Source: Apostichopus japonicus (lineage: Eukaryota; Echinodermata; Holothuroidea; Aspidochirotida; Stichopodidae). Taken from it: a stretch of DNA of 64,000 nt. How positions within the stretch are numbered: the first letter of the stretch is position 1; each line of letters opens with the position of its first letter. Of this stretch, positions 48,938 to 61,397 are shown piece by piece. The notes beneath the pieces are model-generated. The model did not search any database and was not told where the DNA came from. It saw only the letters and a list, made by a program, of their open reading frames with translations. The stretch spans positions 6,367,001 through 6,431,000 of the forward strand of contig NC_092578.1 of assembly GCF_037975245.1 (NCBI RefSeq). The letters run 5' to 3'. The position numbers and the translations under genes were made by a program.

Positions 48938-50800
48938 GCTTACAGTCAATTGAGAGAGAAATTATACAGAAGAGTGCAACACAGAGTAATTTACAGTACA
49001 GTACAGTACAGTTGTTTGTATCTGCATCTATAGCTATCTGTAGCTATCTACAGCTAAAGTTGCAGATGTAGCTCAATTACTATGCTTAACACTTACATAA
49101 GCTTAATACACTTACAGAAAAAGCAACATCTAATCCCTTATATAGTAAATATCAGTAGTGTGAAGTCAATGAGGCATGTTTACATCTATATTGCAGTATT
49201 ACCATGTTATTCACAATCATACAACCGTGCAATCATCCATTAATTAGTGTATATGTACAATTACTTCAAATATATATCAGCATCACTAATGCCCCTACTT
49301 TTTAATGTAAAACTATAACGTCCCTACAGCACATTGACAAAAAAGAAAGAATAGTAAATGCCGGAGCAGTTTCAACACAGAACAGTATTTTCACATTATA
49401 TGATGCATATTGTACGTAGTGTCCATATATTACAATATCAAACTATGCAATACTACACTAAAGGATGATGGATTATTCAGAATTTATTCATATTTTCTTG
49501 GAGAAGCTCTGTGGACCAGAGGTGTCATGCATGCATCGTACAGGTTTTACTGAATGTTGGATTACCAGAGTGTGTAATATTTCTTACACATACCTCCTGA
49601 TCATCTGATCGAGAACTGAATGAAGTAAAGAATTTTTAAGGGGCCAGTAAAATTGGGCAAGTCATAGTGTCCCACAGTAAATACCCGCACTGGCCCCAAG
49701 ACAGAAAGAGTTGTGTGTATTTTATTTCTGTAGGTCTCAGCATAGCTGAAGTATGCAGTTGGCACACAAACAACACTGACCTCAGTCAGAGATAAATAGT
49801 TCTATACAACACCCAGTGAGTAAAATAAAAGCTGAAATGCCTGTTAGGGGCCAAATAACACTATTTCTCCTTAGATTGATGATAAAGGTACAGTAAGGCT
49901 AATACTCAATGAGTTTATGGCATATCCTCAAACAAATACTTTGGCTTTTATCACTCCATGGATCAAATCCATACAGGGCTGTTATCTTACTTTGAGTGTG
50001 TGTTTGGTAGGGAGGGTCAACAGTGTTCTGTGTGTCTAAACTAGTCGAGAAGTTCATCAAACCGCCCTATCATGGCTCAGAATCAAATTGGAAAGACGAT
50101 AAAATGCTTGTAGTATTTGGTTTAGATCTCGGTTACTAGTCATTCAACTGATAAATATGGTCAGTCTTTACTTGAGCTGAGTTAACCTTTGGCCCCCGGG
50201 ACACTTAATCATATACACCGTAGGTGTATTAATATGACAACTAACTTGTGGTCCTGGCACACGTACACAATATACATACATATATGTGTTATGCACATAT
50301 ATATATGTATGCCAAGCTTGCTGAAACATCCTTTAACCCTAGTAACAACGGGATTTAATAAAGGAACGGAATGTTATTGTTGACATGCCCCAGTTGTTGT
50401 GTACACATATTCACAAACATGTACTCCCAATTAAGATTATTATATCAAGGGGGAATACGAAAAGTGTTAAGTTGTGAAGAAATAAAAGATAGCCATATCA
50501 AATCTTGTTTGGAGAGTAAATCCTACTGATGTTACTTCTTTAGATACATGTTTTATGTTGACAGATCTCTGTTGTGAATATGTAATCTATCCCAGCTGCA
50601 ATGGATCACAAAACATACTTGCAACTATAGTTTACAACTCTCAGATAGTTCATACTATTTACCTGAATCAATAACGTTTCAATATAACTATCAACAGTAG
50701 GATCTGCAGCCTAGGCCTGCTCATAACTCCTTCATATCAAATAAATGCTCTCTCAATGTTCTAAATATCAACTAGCAAATATACTGCCACCCTCAAAAAA
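48938..50800. other. No gene seen
   Basis: Short (CAGTA)n at about 48992-49010, a GCTATCTGTAGCTATCTACA patch near 49032, and ATATGTGT/ACATAT words near 50270-50310. No coding signal. Confidence 0.5.
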
Positions 50801-50810
50801 CGTTCACCCT

Positions 50811-50880
50811 TTTAGAACCTCAGTGCTCTGGGACGGAGGTCGTGTGTTCGAGCCCTGGCAGGCTAAAGTAAGGTGGTTCT
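50811..50880 (+). mobile_element. Possible tRNA-derived SINE remnant
   Basis: GTTCGAGCC at 50846-50854 matches the tRNA/Pol III B box core and sits in GGAGGTCGTGTGTTCGAGCC, typical of SINE heads. An A box at the proper distance upstream was not found and the T-arm pairing is poor, so at best it is a remnant. Confidence 0.3.
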
Positions 50881-53800
50881 AATTTCATCCTGGTGAATCT
50901 ATGGATGGTTTTCACATCTGAACTGGTCTACCAAAATTGTTTGAAAACATAAAAAAAATCCTGCTAATACTGTAAATTGGATATATAGCCACTCGACATA
51001 GAGTGTATTAATTACAGAGCCATTCTGCACTTCTCCTACATGCAGGGTCATAAAATATAACTGCCTGCTGGGTTGATAATTTGAAAAAAAAAGAGCGTTT
51101 AAATTGTCCTCAATGAGACATACTCAACTGGGAATAATAGCTTGGCACGATATCAGAACTTCCAAGAAAGTTCATTAAAAGTGAACGAAGGGGTTTTTGT
51201 AGGGCACTGCAGTGTATACAGTCAAGAGATGGCTACCAGTGTACTTAAGCATGCCAGGTTGAAGATGAAAGACTATCACATGGAAATCTCAGAAACAACA
51301 CAAATAAACCTTAAACTTGACTAGTTTGAAAATCTATGTATGGCTACATACTACCTACAATCTTAATTCCTTCAAAACACAGACTACAATATAGAGCTCT
51401 ATAAACATTATTTAACAATCGGTAAGAAGACACAAGGCCTAATGCACTGAGCCTCCAACCACTGACTCTCTTCTGGATAAAACTATATATGCCCCATCTA
51501 AAAGCCCTCCACCTGTTTTCTCCTGTCAGTCCCCCCCCCCCCAAACACCAGCATCTGAGTTTCCATCAGCTGGTTCACAGTAATGATACTCTTTCTCACC
51601 ATACATATTGGACCACAGGGACTCGGCAACTGTGTAATTAGATAGTTTAATCACATTTTAATCTGACATTATAGTTTCCACAGCCTCAACAGGAGTTCCC
51701 TCACATCACCAACAACTCTATCCTTCTAAGTTGCATCCATCTCCTACACCAGGGAGCGGCTGTTTACCCTTTGATCCACTATATAGAACAAATTCGACAA
51801 GATCACTTGTTTACAACTTTGATACAGAATCTTATTTATACAACGGTGAGGTAGCCAGTTCTTCAATGTACTTGTTCGGTCTTTTCATATAAAACATAAT
51901 GTCCAGAAGCAACACTGGATACTATTAGATTAGTATAATTCTATGGTTATATTTCATTGTGTTCAGAGATCACCACACCCTTCTTTTCACCTTGCACTTG
52001 AACAGTGAACATTCTAGCAGCATTATGTGATATATGGTGAAATGCTTGAGCCTAGAGGTCACTGTAGTCACCATAGCCATTGCCTATATGCACACATAAC
52101 TCTTTGGTTTCTACAGTTTCTACAGTTCGATAAATTGGTCAAAGCTATAAAGTTAGTCACTAGTTACGACACTAAAGCTATATATACTACCATCCACACA
52201 CAACCCAGGGCAGGATAATAAATTGCATAATAAAGACTTCTTCTTACAACAGGCAGTGCCAACAACTTGACCTGATAAATCAAAGGCATTGCAGGAGTTT
52301 AAACACCATTGGGGAAGAATGCCTCATAAAGCACCACCACCGAGCAGCTATCACTGTAGTACTCCGAGTGGTGAGGCATTTTTCCCACACTTCATAAAAC
52401 CGAGGGGTTTATTTTTGCAAGAAGGTACAGGTCACAATCAATGGAGCACACAGGAATTGCTATTAACAGCTGGGCCCGATGGAGAAGGCTTAAAGTTGTT
52501 ATCTCTTCTCGACTGACGTACTGAGAATATGGGAAATGCATCACAAGGGCGGGCAGGCAAGAATGTACCATACCAAAATAATTGAAGAGGGGAGAGGTTT
52601 TTGTCAGCTCTTCTGTCCTCCAGTCCCACAAATACTAGAAACAGTTTAGAGGGTTAAATGAAGTTTTCATCATTGGCAAGGTCAAGGTCATCAGTATAGA
52701 AAGGATGCACATTTGCCAGGCATACTTCACCGTAGATGACATAGCACCCACAATACTTTTCGAAACGGCAGATATTTATGTATCGACATATAAATTCTAC
52801 GAAATAACATCAGAATCTGGGCCAAAAAGGTTATCGTTCTTCACTCAGTGTCACTAACAGCTAATTAACAACTAACGACTAATTAACAGCTAACTATACC
52901 CGTTTGTGTTGAATTTAGTTACACCTTTTTAGCTTTCCTACCTCACATAGTTCACACAAGTTATGCCATCCATGGTTGGTATGGTATGGAATATGGAGGA
53001 TTATAGTGCAACTTACAACAACAACAAAAAACGAAGCAGTCTGCTTAAAAACTGCTGATCATCTTCATGCACTGTAAGTTTGTACATGTAAGTCCAGCTG
53101 CCACCAGCTGTGTTGTATATGCACATCATTGTGATGATACACATGTAACTCAAACAGGGACTGACTGCATATATATATATGTGTGTATACATAAAATAAA
53201 GTTGTACAATGTGAAAAACCTATAATAATTCCTTCTGCAGATCTTGACTAGGAAACTATAAACTCCACATACCAAATATTTCATTCTGGAAAGCATAACC
53301 CTGCTTGTGAAAACAGACATTATATGTTCCTCTACAAGACTGATTTTGTTTAATCTCCCAGAGTCAGAACCCGTTCTTGTCAGTTGGTTTATTTAATCTA
53401 TAATCATATACCTTAAAGGGGGTGACTGTAATAAAAACATTACCCAAGTTTTGTGTAAACATACGACTTGAGTGACAAGCTTGTTATTACAATTCATTCG
53501 CTGGCCTGCTCTCATGACATGTAAAGATAGACTGATGTTGGAGTAACAGAGGAAGAGGAAGGAGAGAGGTTGAGAGAGACATACATAGACTTGTTCAAGT
53601 CTTATTACTTTGTAAAGATAGCACCTAAATAAAATAACTCTGCCCTAGGACATATTGTAACAGAAATATAAAAAAATATGTTGTAGCAAAACAAAATGTG
53701 AAAATTAATAGATATTTTATGTCAAAACATACTACCCCTAACATGGATGAGGCTGTCAAAACAGAAACGAGCGATAATGGTGGAAAGCAGCAAGAATGCA

Positions 53801-54000
53801 TTATAAAAAAAAACACTTTGCCTCTCTGCATAATGTGCGACATTTTGATGAGAAAACAGAAACCCTGCAGTTGGAGTGTTCTGAGACATGATCATGCTCT
53901 AGTTCTCCCTCCCTCCCTTATTTTTATTTTATGACATTCACAACAATTTTCAAGGTTTTTAATCAAAACAAAAGACACTGGCATATCCGGAGAAATTAAT
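50881..54000. other. No gene seen
   Basis: A C-run lies at about 51531-51542. A short inverted pair, ATGCCTCA (52319) and TGAGGCAT (52372), brackets an ACCAC/GTGGT pair. (AT)n lies at about 53170-53181. No coding domain was recognised. Confidence 0.45.
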
Positions 54001-56070
54001 TATTAAAACCTGAGTATATCATTTTAATTTTTTGGTAAAACCGAATGGTGGATAATACAATGTTTAGATGCAATACTGTAAGTGGATGCATTTGATGATG
54101 TATGGGAGAAGGGAGAGGATGTGGTGGCATGGACAAGGGAAGAGGGGTAAGGAGGGGTGAGGGAGGGAGTGGTTGGATGGGTAGGATAGGGGAAAGTACA
54201 GTAGGATAGATGCAAATGAAGGGTGTTAGGAAGGTAGTATATTGAGGGGGGGGGATAAAAATGGAGTGCCCTAGTGATGGGGTGGGAGGGATGGAGTAGG
54301 CAAGAGGTGATTGGATAGAAGAGGAGATTGGGTGAGAGAAATGATTTAACAATTAGGGTGTTAGGAAGGTTATAAAGTCTGACAAATGGAGGGTTGTAGG
54401 CCATGGGGTGTGATGAAGTGATATGGGAGGCGGGGGGGGGGGGGGCAATAGGGAAAGGAGAGGGTAAATTGTCTGACCCAAAGTATTAGCATATACGCAA
54501 AGGAATCAATGAGTGGATTAAAATACAAGAAATATGTGCAGGCTTGGCATGGGTTAGTGCTAAGACTGATCCCTACAACAGAATGATATATATGTTGACT
54601 AGTTGACCCAGTCTGACAAAAAATTGCATTTCTGAGAACATGTATAATTCTAAGTAAATTCTAACAAGTGCTTCTATATATATATATATATGTATATATA
54701 TACTCACGGGAGAGTAAATACTGGGACACACCATCAACATCTTGTCCAGAACAACTGAAGGAGCATACGTCTTAGTTTGGAGAAGTAAAGGAGGTATTTC
54801 AGCGTAGATTCCAGAATTTATGACACAGAAAGATACATAATAAATTATATGGCTACAGAGACCCTGGTTGGCACGGTGCACATATGTCAATGTTTACCAC
54901 ACAAACTCTCCTATTGGCCAGCTGCTGCTGTCTGCTGCTTACTACATTAGGAGCTGACAGTATAGTATATGTCAGCGGCAATGTGAACTTCAAAAGTTAA
55001 CAAAGGCCACATTCAGAATGTCTATACACTTGAGCAGATATGCAAAAGCACAATACACCAAATACATATTGGCACAGCAATATAATAGTTTTACTATCCC
55101 ATTGAAATGAGAGCCCTCATTCTGTTAGGTCAGTGTATAACACAGCTGGGTTTGATACTTTTCAACTGAGATACCTAAAACACAAGAGCCCAAGGGCACT
55201 ATGGTTCCTTGCTTGTAAGGAATATTTACAAAGGGAGCAGCACTGTCCTAAAATTGTGATGTGTTCCGATGTACACAGACAATATCATTGCCAAAAATAT
55301 CACAAATCCACCCTTGGTCCTTTTGAGAACCTGTTGAGGACCAGGTGTCTGATATGAGCAAGAGTTGGCTCTTTTCAACTGAGATACCTCAAACAAAATG
55401 GCTTCTCATCTTTCTTGACTATTCTATCGTATTTTTAAATATTCCTCCCTTCTACATTTAATTTCATCTGGTCTTATTATAAGTCATATTTCTGAATGGT
55501 TTAACTATTCACCCTATAATCCCACCATGATTTTGTCACCCTATAATCCCACTATGATATGGACCCTCCCATTGATACTAACTCTCACTGGTATGGATTC
55601 ATAAAAGAAATCAATCTACTTTGAAAGCAATGTTGCTCTTTTTTCCCCTCTTTCTCTTTTGATCTGCTCCAAATCCTTTTTTTAAATTTGTTTTATAGCC
55701 CATTTAGAGGTACCTGGGAATATTTTCCCCAGGGAACTTCTGTTTTATGTCTCCCTACTGTTTAGGGACTATAACCCTGTGGTTAAGGTAAAGGAATGCA
55801 AAGACTTTTGTCAAACTTGGGGTAGGTTCTGGTATTAGTAGTAACTGCCTGAAAATAATCGAGACCTGTGTACTGAAACTACTGCTCATTATAATGCAGG
55901 CAGATTGATATTTCAGATGGTTTTTTGGCACATTAAATAGCAGGAAAGCCAGTTATTTGCAGCATAGACGACTGTTCAAAGTGAGTATGGGGCCAAAAAC
56001 CATTTGTGCTAATTTTACTAATAATCCACCAACAAATGTTGATAATTAGTAAACAAGTCTTCCCTCCCCT
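54001..56070. other. No gene seen; G/A-rich tract, (AT)n, short duplications
   Basis: A purine-rich stretch of GGGAGG/GGATGG words spans about 54100-54480, including a G-run at 54432-54444; the two long minus-strand frames over it are low-complexity. (AT)n lies at about 54675-54703. A 19-mer CTTTTCAACTGAGATACCT occurs at 55158 and 55371. CACCCTATAATCCCAC is duplicated at about 55511 and 55540. Confidence 0.6.
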
Positions 56071-56174
56071 TCCCTTCCCTTCCCTTCCCTTCCCTTCCCT
56101 TCCCTTCCCTTCCCTTCCCTTCCCTTCCCTTCCCTTCCCTTCCCTTCCCTTCCCTTCCCTTCCCTTCCCTTCCC
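56071..56174. repeat. (TCCCT)n pentanucleotide array, about 21 units
   Basis: An uninterrupted TCCCT repeat, with further CCCTCCCC variants on each edge. The tract is pure pyrimidine on the plus strand and so can adopt triplex (H-DNA) or i-motif/quadruplex structures. Open frames on both strands (SLPFP or GKGRE repeats) are artefacts of the repeat. Confidence 0.97.
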
Positions 56175-57044
56175 CTCTTTCATCTCCACTCCCCACATTG
56201 AATATTTATAGTGTCATTTTAAGGAAGGGGTAAATTTAGTAACAACAAATTAAAGCCTAAAACAAGAAGAGAGAGAGACTCCAAAGATGTCATGTTGATC
56301 TATTTTGGTCACGATTTATAGAAAACTCACACTGAGAGAAAATATTAAATTTGATTCACATAATGTGTGTTGTAATTTTCAATACTTGTGCATGCAAGTA
56401 CATTGCAATTCATCTAAGGTGTCCAGTCCCCAACCTCACCTCCTCCCTCCCACCACCTATTTACATGCTAAATGCAAGTGGCTGATATTGCTTCAACCAA
56501 AACTAGCTTACCTTTTAACATTTTTGGTAAGGCAATAGTCAATTCCTTATGCATTTGATATTGCAATATATATTTGTATGCACCAACCCCCCCCCCCCCC
56601 AAAAAAAAAAACACAAAACAATTTTTATGGCCAATGTTATATTTTCTACATAATTTGCACTTTTTCAAAATATTTTTTCATAAGATTTGTAAGTTTTTGT
56701 TCCAGTTTAACTCCCAGCATGCATGTCTTCCCCAAATTCAAGCAATTTCTGTTTCTGTTGGAGCAAAATTCATATATATTAGTCACTTGTATTCCTTTTT
56801 TTTGTTAAATTTGAAATTCGATACCTGAAAAACAAAAGAATTTTCTCACCAGGGAATATTAAAGGTCTCTGGTCTCACTCACTTTTCAGACACAACATCA
56901 ACATCAGCTTTCGCTTCCAGGACAGTGTTGGCAACAGTAACATACCAGCATATAGTAGGCAGACACAGCATTTGCTCAAGACTGCCTGGTAATTCTGCTG
57001 GTATATCTTTGGTTTGATCAGAGCTGTTGTTGTTTTTAACATTC

Positions 57045-57049
<5 letters not shown>
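56175..57049. other. No gene seen
   Basis: A C-run joined to an A-run lies at about 56587-56612, possibly the edge of an old retro-element tail. Nothing else was recognised. Confidence 0.5.
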
Positions 57050-57105
<56 letters not shown>

Positions 57106-57170
57106 CATATATATCCAACTCACCACGATTTCCAATTATATATATATATATATATATACATATATACACA
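57050..57170. repeat. Two (AT)n microsatellites
   Basis: (AT)n with rare AC interruptions at 57050-57116 and again at 57137-57170, separated by 20 bp of unique sequence. The first is long enough to extrude cruciforms and to be unstable in length. Confidence 0.95.
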
Positions 57171-57706
57171 TATTGCATTTTACTTAGGAAATACTGATTG
57201 TCATGTGACCATGGTCTATGGAAGGCCAAATTTATCAATTCAGTTCAATAATGGTGGTGTTAAATAACTGCAAAGTCAAACATTTACTGTTTAAATGTAC
57301 TGAATTATACACACAAAGTCTTCACATATCATTTCTTGATATTTCTGATTTAAATATCAGTATGTGATATATTTGAATATTCATGTTACTATGATTTGCT
57401 GTACCAGTAGGCAGGATCATCTTAACAATTATCAACATGCATACTTATAATCACTAATATTGGCCCACGTGTCTCCAAACTTCAACCATAGTGCTCCCTA
57501 CATCCAGATGCACTGCCATATTATATGCTCTAAATACTACGAAAAAAAAGTAGAAATTAATCCAGCAGCTCAAAGATCGTACCCAACAATTGTAAAAATG
57601 CAACCAGTATTGTCTAATTATACCAACAACCCCGGCAGTAAAATGTTTCAATTGTCATTTTACTGTTGCCAGAATATGACAGACTGTTGCTTGAGACCTT
57701 TCCAAG
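57171..57706. other. No gene seen
   Basis: AT-rich sequence. Open frames on both strands at 57454-57741 have no recognised domain. Confidence 0.45.
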
Positions 57707-57812
57707 TTAAGGTGAGACTGTATCAGATAATATCGGTATGAACAGCTTCTGGCACTATTTTACTCATCATGTCTAGCTGATCAATTCATCGATTGATGTA
57801 CACATGATTTAA
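57707..57812 (+). repeat. Left 106-bp direct repeat flanking TTAA MITE
   Basis: It starts TTAAGGTGAGACTGTATCAG and ends GATTTAA. It is about 85-90% identical by eye to 58178-58284. It begins and ends in TTAA, and its final TTAA is also the left target site of the MITE. Confidence 0.9.
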
Positions 57813-58181
57813 AGGCATTGAAGACTCGCCCCAAACCGCATGCGGCCATCTGAAAAAGTTAACTTTCTGTTGCTTGCACGTGACGTTTTGTTCGTGTTGC
57901 TACAAAATGCAGACAGTAATGAAACGTGATACCTTAATTGTTATCTTTAGCTGGACCTGAGATGTCCATCGCTGTATCGTTTGTATACTGTGCTGTGGGT
58001 ATTGACCGCAGCTGTCTGTACTGACTGTACAATAGTGTCTAATTACCGACAGTAGCAAGCTGTGTGTGTATTTTCTGGGATCGATGGTGGTGTCTAACAC
58101 TTCTGATACACCTCATTCGAAACTAGGTCAGATTACCGGCATTAGAAGTTTCTTTTTGCGGGGAGTCTTCACACCCTTTAA
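57809..58181 (+). mobile_element. TTAA-flanked MITE, copy B (piggyBac/Kolobok-like)
   Basis: The body 57813-58177 (365 bp) lies between TTAA at 57809-57812 and TTAA at 58178-58181. The ends are AGGCATTGAAGACTCGCC and, read inward on the other strand, AGGGTGTGAAGACTCCCC, a good inverted repeat. It is the same family as copy A at 26349-26706, in opposite orientation. There is no transposase frame. Confidence 0.92.
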
Positions 58182-58284
58182 GGTGAGACTGTATCAGCTC
58201 CATATCCTATCAACAGCTTCTGGCACTACTTTACTCATCATGTGTGACTGATTAATTCATCGATTGATGTAACACATGATTTAA
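58178..58284 (+). repeat. Right 107-bp direct repeat flanking TTAA MITE
   Basis: The partner of 57707-57812, sharing CAGCTTCTGGCACTA, TTTACTCATCATGT and TCATCGATTGATGTA. The sequence after it (TTAAAGGTATTG) resembles the start of the MITE for about 12 bp and then diverges. Copy A has no such flanking repeat, so these repeats belong to this locus or to a larger composite element. Confidence 0.9.
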
Positions 58285-59684
58285 AGGTATTGTGGTGTAA
58301 ATACAGAATTGCTAAGTTTAGATGGGTGAACACAATGTGAATGTTAAGCTGAGCTATTTGACCTTTCACCTTCCTAAAAACAGTCCTGCTACTTCCAATA
58401 ATTTAGGGAGTGAGTGGATTCTTCTTCATCAAATGATAAAACCTTGAAAATTGAGGCAAAAAGCAGTCCTGTCCGTGCAGTAATTGTATCTCACTTTGTA
58501 TGAGGAAACCTTTGCAATGTGGGCAGGAGGAAGGGAGGGAGGGAATACACCTGTTCATCTTTAGAGCAATACACTGTAACACACTGTACATAACTAAAGT
58601 AGTACATAAACACATTTGATAACATTCAGTCTCTGAAATCCTTTAGCATGCTGGAGTAGCTCAGGTTTTTGCAATGTCCATAATTAGAACCAAAATAGAA
58701 TTTTAACACTGCTCCTTTTATTAAAACTAGACAAGAATTGCTTCCCATGCAATTAATATATAATAATAATAATACCTCCCCCACCATTGTTTCATTTTGA
58801 TGCACTGTTTAAAAAAAAATATTTAAAAAAAATTGTTGTAATTTAGCCTAATTTATAATTTCAGTGTTTCATCATGATGCATGCTAACATGAAACCTTGA
58901 CAAACTGATGAGTTCATTTATTATTTAAAAGAATTACAAGGACATCACACAGCATACTAATTCAATTTTGCCGAAAGACGGGATAAGACACACATACACT
59001 GTTACCTCAGCCTGAATAAAGCATTTAAGGGCTTATGTGAACTGAAAATGCGGCAAAAAATTACCAACCCTTAAAGCCATGTGACTTGATTAATTTAAAT
59101 TACAGAATTTTCAAACTGTTCAGGTTTTGACCTTACCCTGCTTAGGAACTTGATTAGTTTCTTAAGCCATCAAGCCTGCTTGAATGGCATTGGTTCTTGC
59201 ACATTCCTAAATATTAAATATACTGTACAAGCGGTATAGCCTATTCATAGTGAAGATCAAACTCATGGATGCAGGCGGTGCAACTCCAGTCCTTTCGGTA
59301 TTTATAAAGTAGAAAGACCTGTAACAGGGGTCCCTTTCACAGATTAGTAGGTGTGAATTACCAAGACTTGAACTCAAGCACACACAAAAAAGTTTTCAAA
59401 AAAAAAAGAAGAAAAAAAAGAGGTAAATGACAGGAGTTGACCTTAAACTTGTTTGCAGATAGATTATAGCGAGTAACTTCCAGAGGAGTATATAATTAAG
59501 TGTGAATAGAAACCCTGAAGTACTGAGATTAAACAAGCAGTCAGACATTATGTTGACACCTTCGTTTTTGTGGTACGCTTAACACCTCTTACAAGGTCCC
59601 CTTTGTGGTTTGGCTTTAACAAGCACTAAAATTAGTCACCGTTAAACTGGCAAGTTCATGTGCATTGATCTATGGAATGTATTG
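58285..59684. other. No gene seen
   Basis: AT-rich sequence with (TAA)n at about 58758-58772 and A-runs near 58810 and 59398-59420. No coding domain or element ends were recognised. Confidence 0.5.
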
Positions 59685-59689
59685 AACAA

Positions 59690-60135
59690 CAACAACAACA
59701 GCTTCCAGTTGGGCTGTAAACCCCCATATAGAACGTTACATAAAATTGCTTAAAAGTTAAAAGTTGAAGGTTTACAGTCTTGTATGAGGCTAATGCCTCC
59801 TCACATGACTTTACAACTTATCCCTTGGTCATTGGTAACTTGTCACACCCACACACCAAAGTGTGCACAATTCAATCAGTCTCTCCTGGGACACCACAGT
59901 GCACCACATCCACGTGTCCCCTGGGGGACTTCCCATAGGGTGCAGCCACAAGCCGGCGCACACAACTATATTTACAAGTTACCTCACAAGTCCCCATTCA
60001 TACACCTGGGTGAAGAGAGGCAATGGAGATAAAGTGCCTTGACCAAGGACACAATGCAATGATCTGGCCAGGACTCGAACCTGCAATCCTTAGATCACAA
60101 GTCCACTGCCGTAACCACTTGACCACAACGCTCCC
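59690..60135 (-). mobile_element. tRNA-derived SINE, minus strand
   Basis: Read on the minus strand it begins GGGAGCGTTGTGGTCAAGTG at 60135. The A box TGGTCAAGTGG (60115-60125) and a perfect B box GGTTCGAGTCC (60071-60081) are spaced as in a tRNA. The head is followed by TTGGTCAAGGCACTTTATCT and TCACCCAGGTGTATGAATGG, a body I associate with SINEs of sea urchins and other marine invertebrates. The 3' limit is uncertain; the (GTT)n stretch (59687-59701, seen as AACAACAAC on the plus strand) is a plausible tail. No clear target duplication was found, and the plus frame 59784-60032 across it is not a gene. Confidence 0.85.
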
Positions 60136-61370
60136 TTCATTTGCCTATATCCATATAGATGGTGAAACTTCGCTTGCCAAATCCGTGTATGCAGTGTATA
60201 AGTATACATAATGAAAATGAAGAGTTAAACCTTAATTGTTTCATTTCCTGAACAAAAATATGGGGTACACCAGTGGAAAAGGTAACAGCGACCAATAAGG
60301 TTAAAAGCAGGGTATGTGCCCTCAGGATTCTGTTGTGTTGATAGCCATCCTTTCTAATCTTTCAATCATTTTACTGCTGTTTTACTCTAAGGCACCCATG
60401 TAAACAGCCTTTAAACAACAACATAGTACAACAGCCTACATTGCTGGTTTTTACTACTTGCACTAGCATACCCCCCCCCACCCCACCCCAACCTCCCCTT
60501 ATAATTATATCATCAATTATGATCCTGTTACTAAAGGCACAACAATTAAATCTGGAACGTTAACAGAAATGTTGAAATTTTTGCTCTTGTCTGATCTAAC
60601 TGGAAAAGTTGAATTGGAAAGTTGAATGAAATATGGAATCAGAATCACTTTTACTGGGTATAAAATACAAAATGTTACAAGGAGGGTAAACTATACACTA
60701 TGAGCAGAGAAGTTTGTTTACACTGGGATATCCTTCAAAGATTTGCCTTATATCACCAGCAGAGAAAACATGGACTCTGACATAGGTTGGTCCCAGATTG
60801 GTAGGGGGGGGGAGAGTGGGAATGGGGGGGGGTGAGTGGGAATGGGAGGGAAGGGGGTAAGGAAGGTAGGGAGATAGGAGGGAAATGGGAGGGGAAAGGA
60901 AGGAAGGGGCAGAACAATTTTCAGTGGTATTGCAGCACCACACCTAAACAGAAATCTTTGCTTTTAAGATTGTTTTGAGGTCAATGAGGTCATGTGACCC
61001 TCACATTGTGATGTCAGAGGCCCTGGAAAGTCTTCCAAACTGGTACTCGGTATTTTTCACGATGTCAAAGTGACTCGAAATTATCATTGAACAAATGAAA
61101 TAAACTTTCACAGCAGAATGCGGCAACTTTGTTAGATATGCATTATCAGGGTACCGATGTAAGATGCCCTTCTGTTAGTACCCAGGATACAACTACTCTG
61201 AAAACAGCTGAGAGAAGGGAATAAGCGTAAAGCCATTGTAATTCGTACTAATATAAAGCCTCAATGAGATGTCGGTACCCTGTGATGCATACATGTTTGT
61301 AGGTAGTATATGTTATTCTTGAGCATGGTTGTTCCAGCTGCTATGATGGATTAAGACATGATATTATATC
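60136..61370. other. No gene seen; C-run and G-rich tract
   Basis: A C-run lies at about 60472-60490. A G/A-rich tract of GGGAATGGGGGGGG/GGGAGG words lies at about 60802-60912. No coding signal. Confidence 0.55.
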
Positions 61371-61373
61371 TGC

Positions 61374-61397
61374 CTGTCTGTCTGTCTGTCTATCTAT
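61374..61397. repeat. (CTGT)n microsatellite
   Basis: About five CTGT units running into CTATCTAT. Confidence 0.85.

Noticed and set aside
50811-50880. Functional tRNA gene
   Set aside because: Only a B-box-like word is present; no A box, acceptor stem or anticodon arm can be folded.
53996-54404. Two overlapping minus-strand frames of about 120 codons
   Set aside because: Low-complexity proline/serine/histidine from a purine-rich tract; two frames open over the same bases indicate a lack of stops and not coding.
56006-56233. Open frames on both strands across the TCCCT array
   Set aside because: They are translations of a 5-bp repeat (SLPFP and GKGRE) and carry no protein domain.
60061-60135. 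Functional tRNA gene on the minus strand
   Set aside because: Both promoter boxes are present but the acceptor stem does not pair and a SINE body follows directly.
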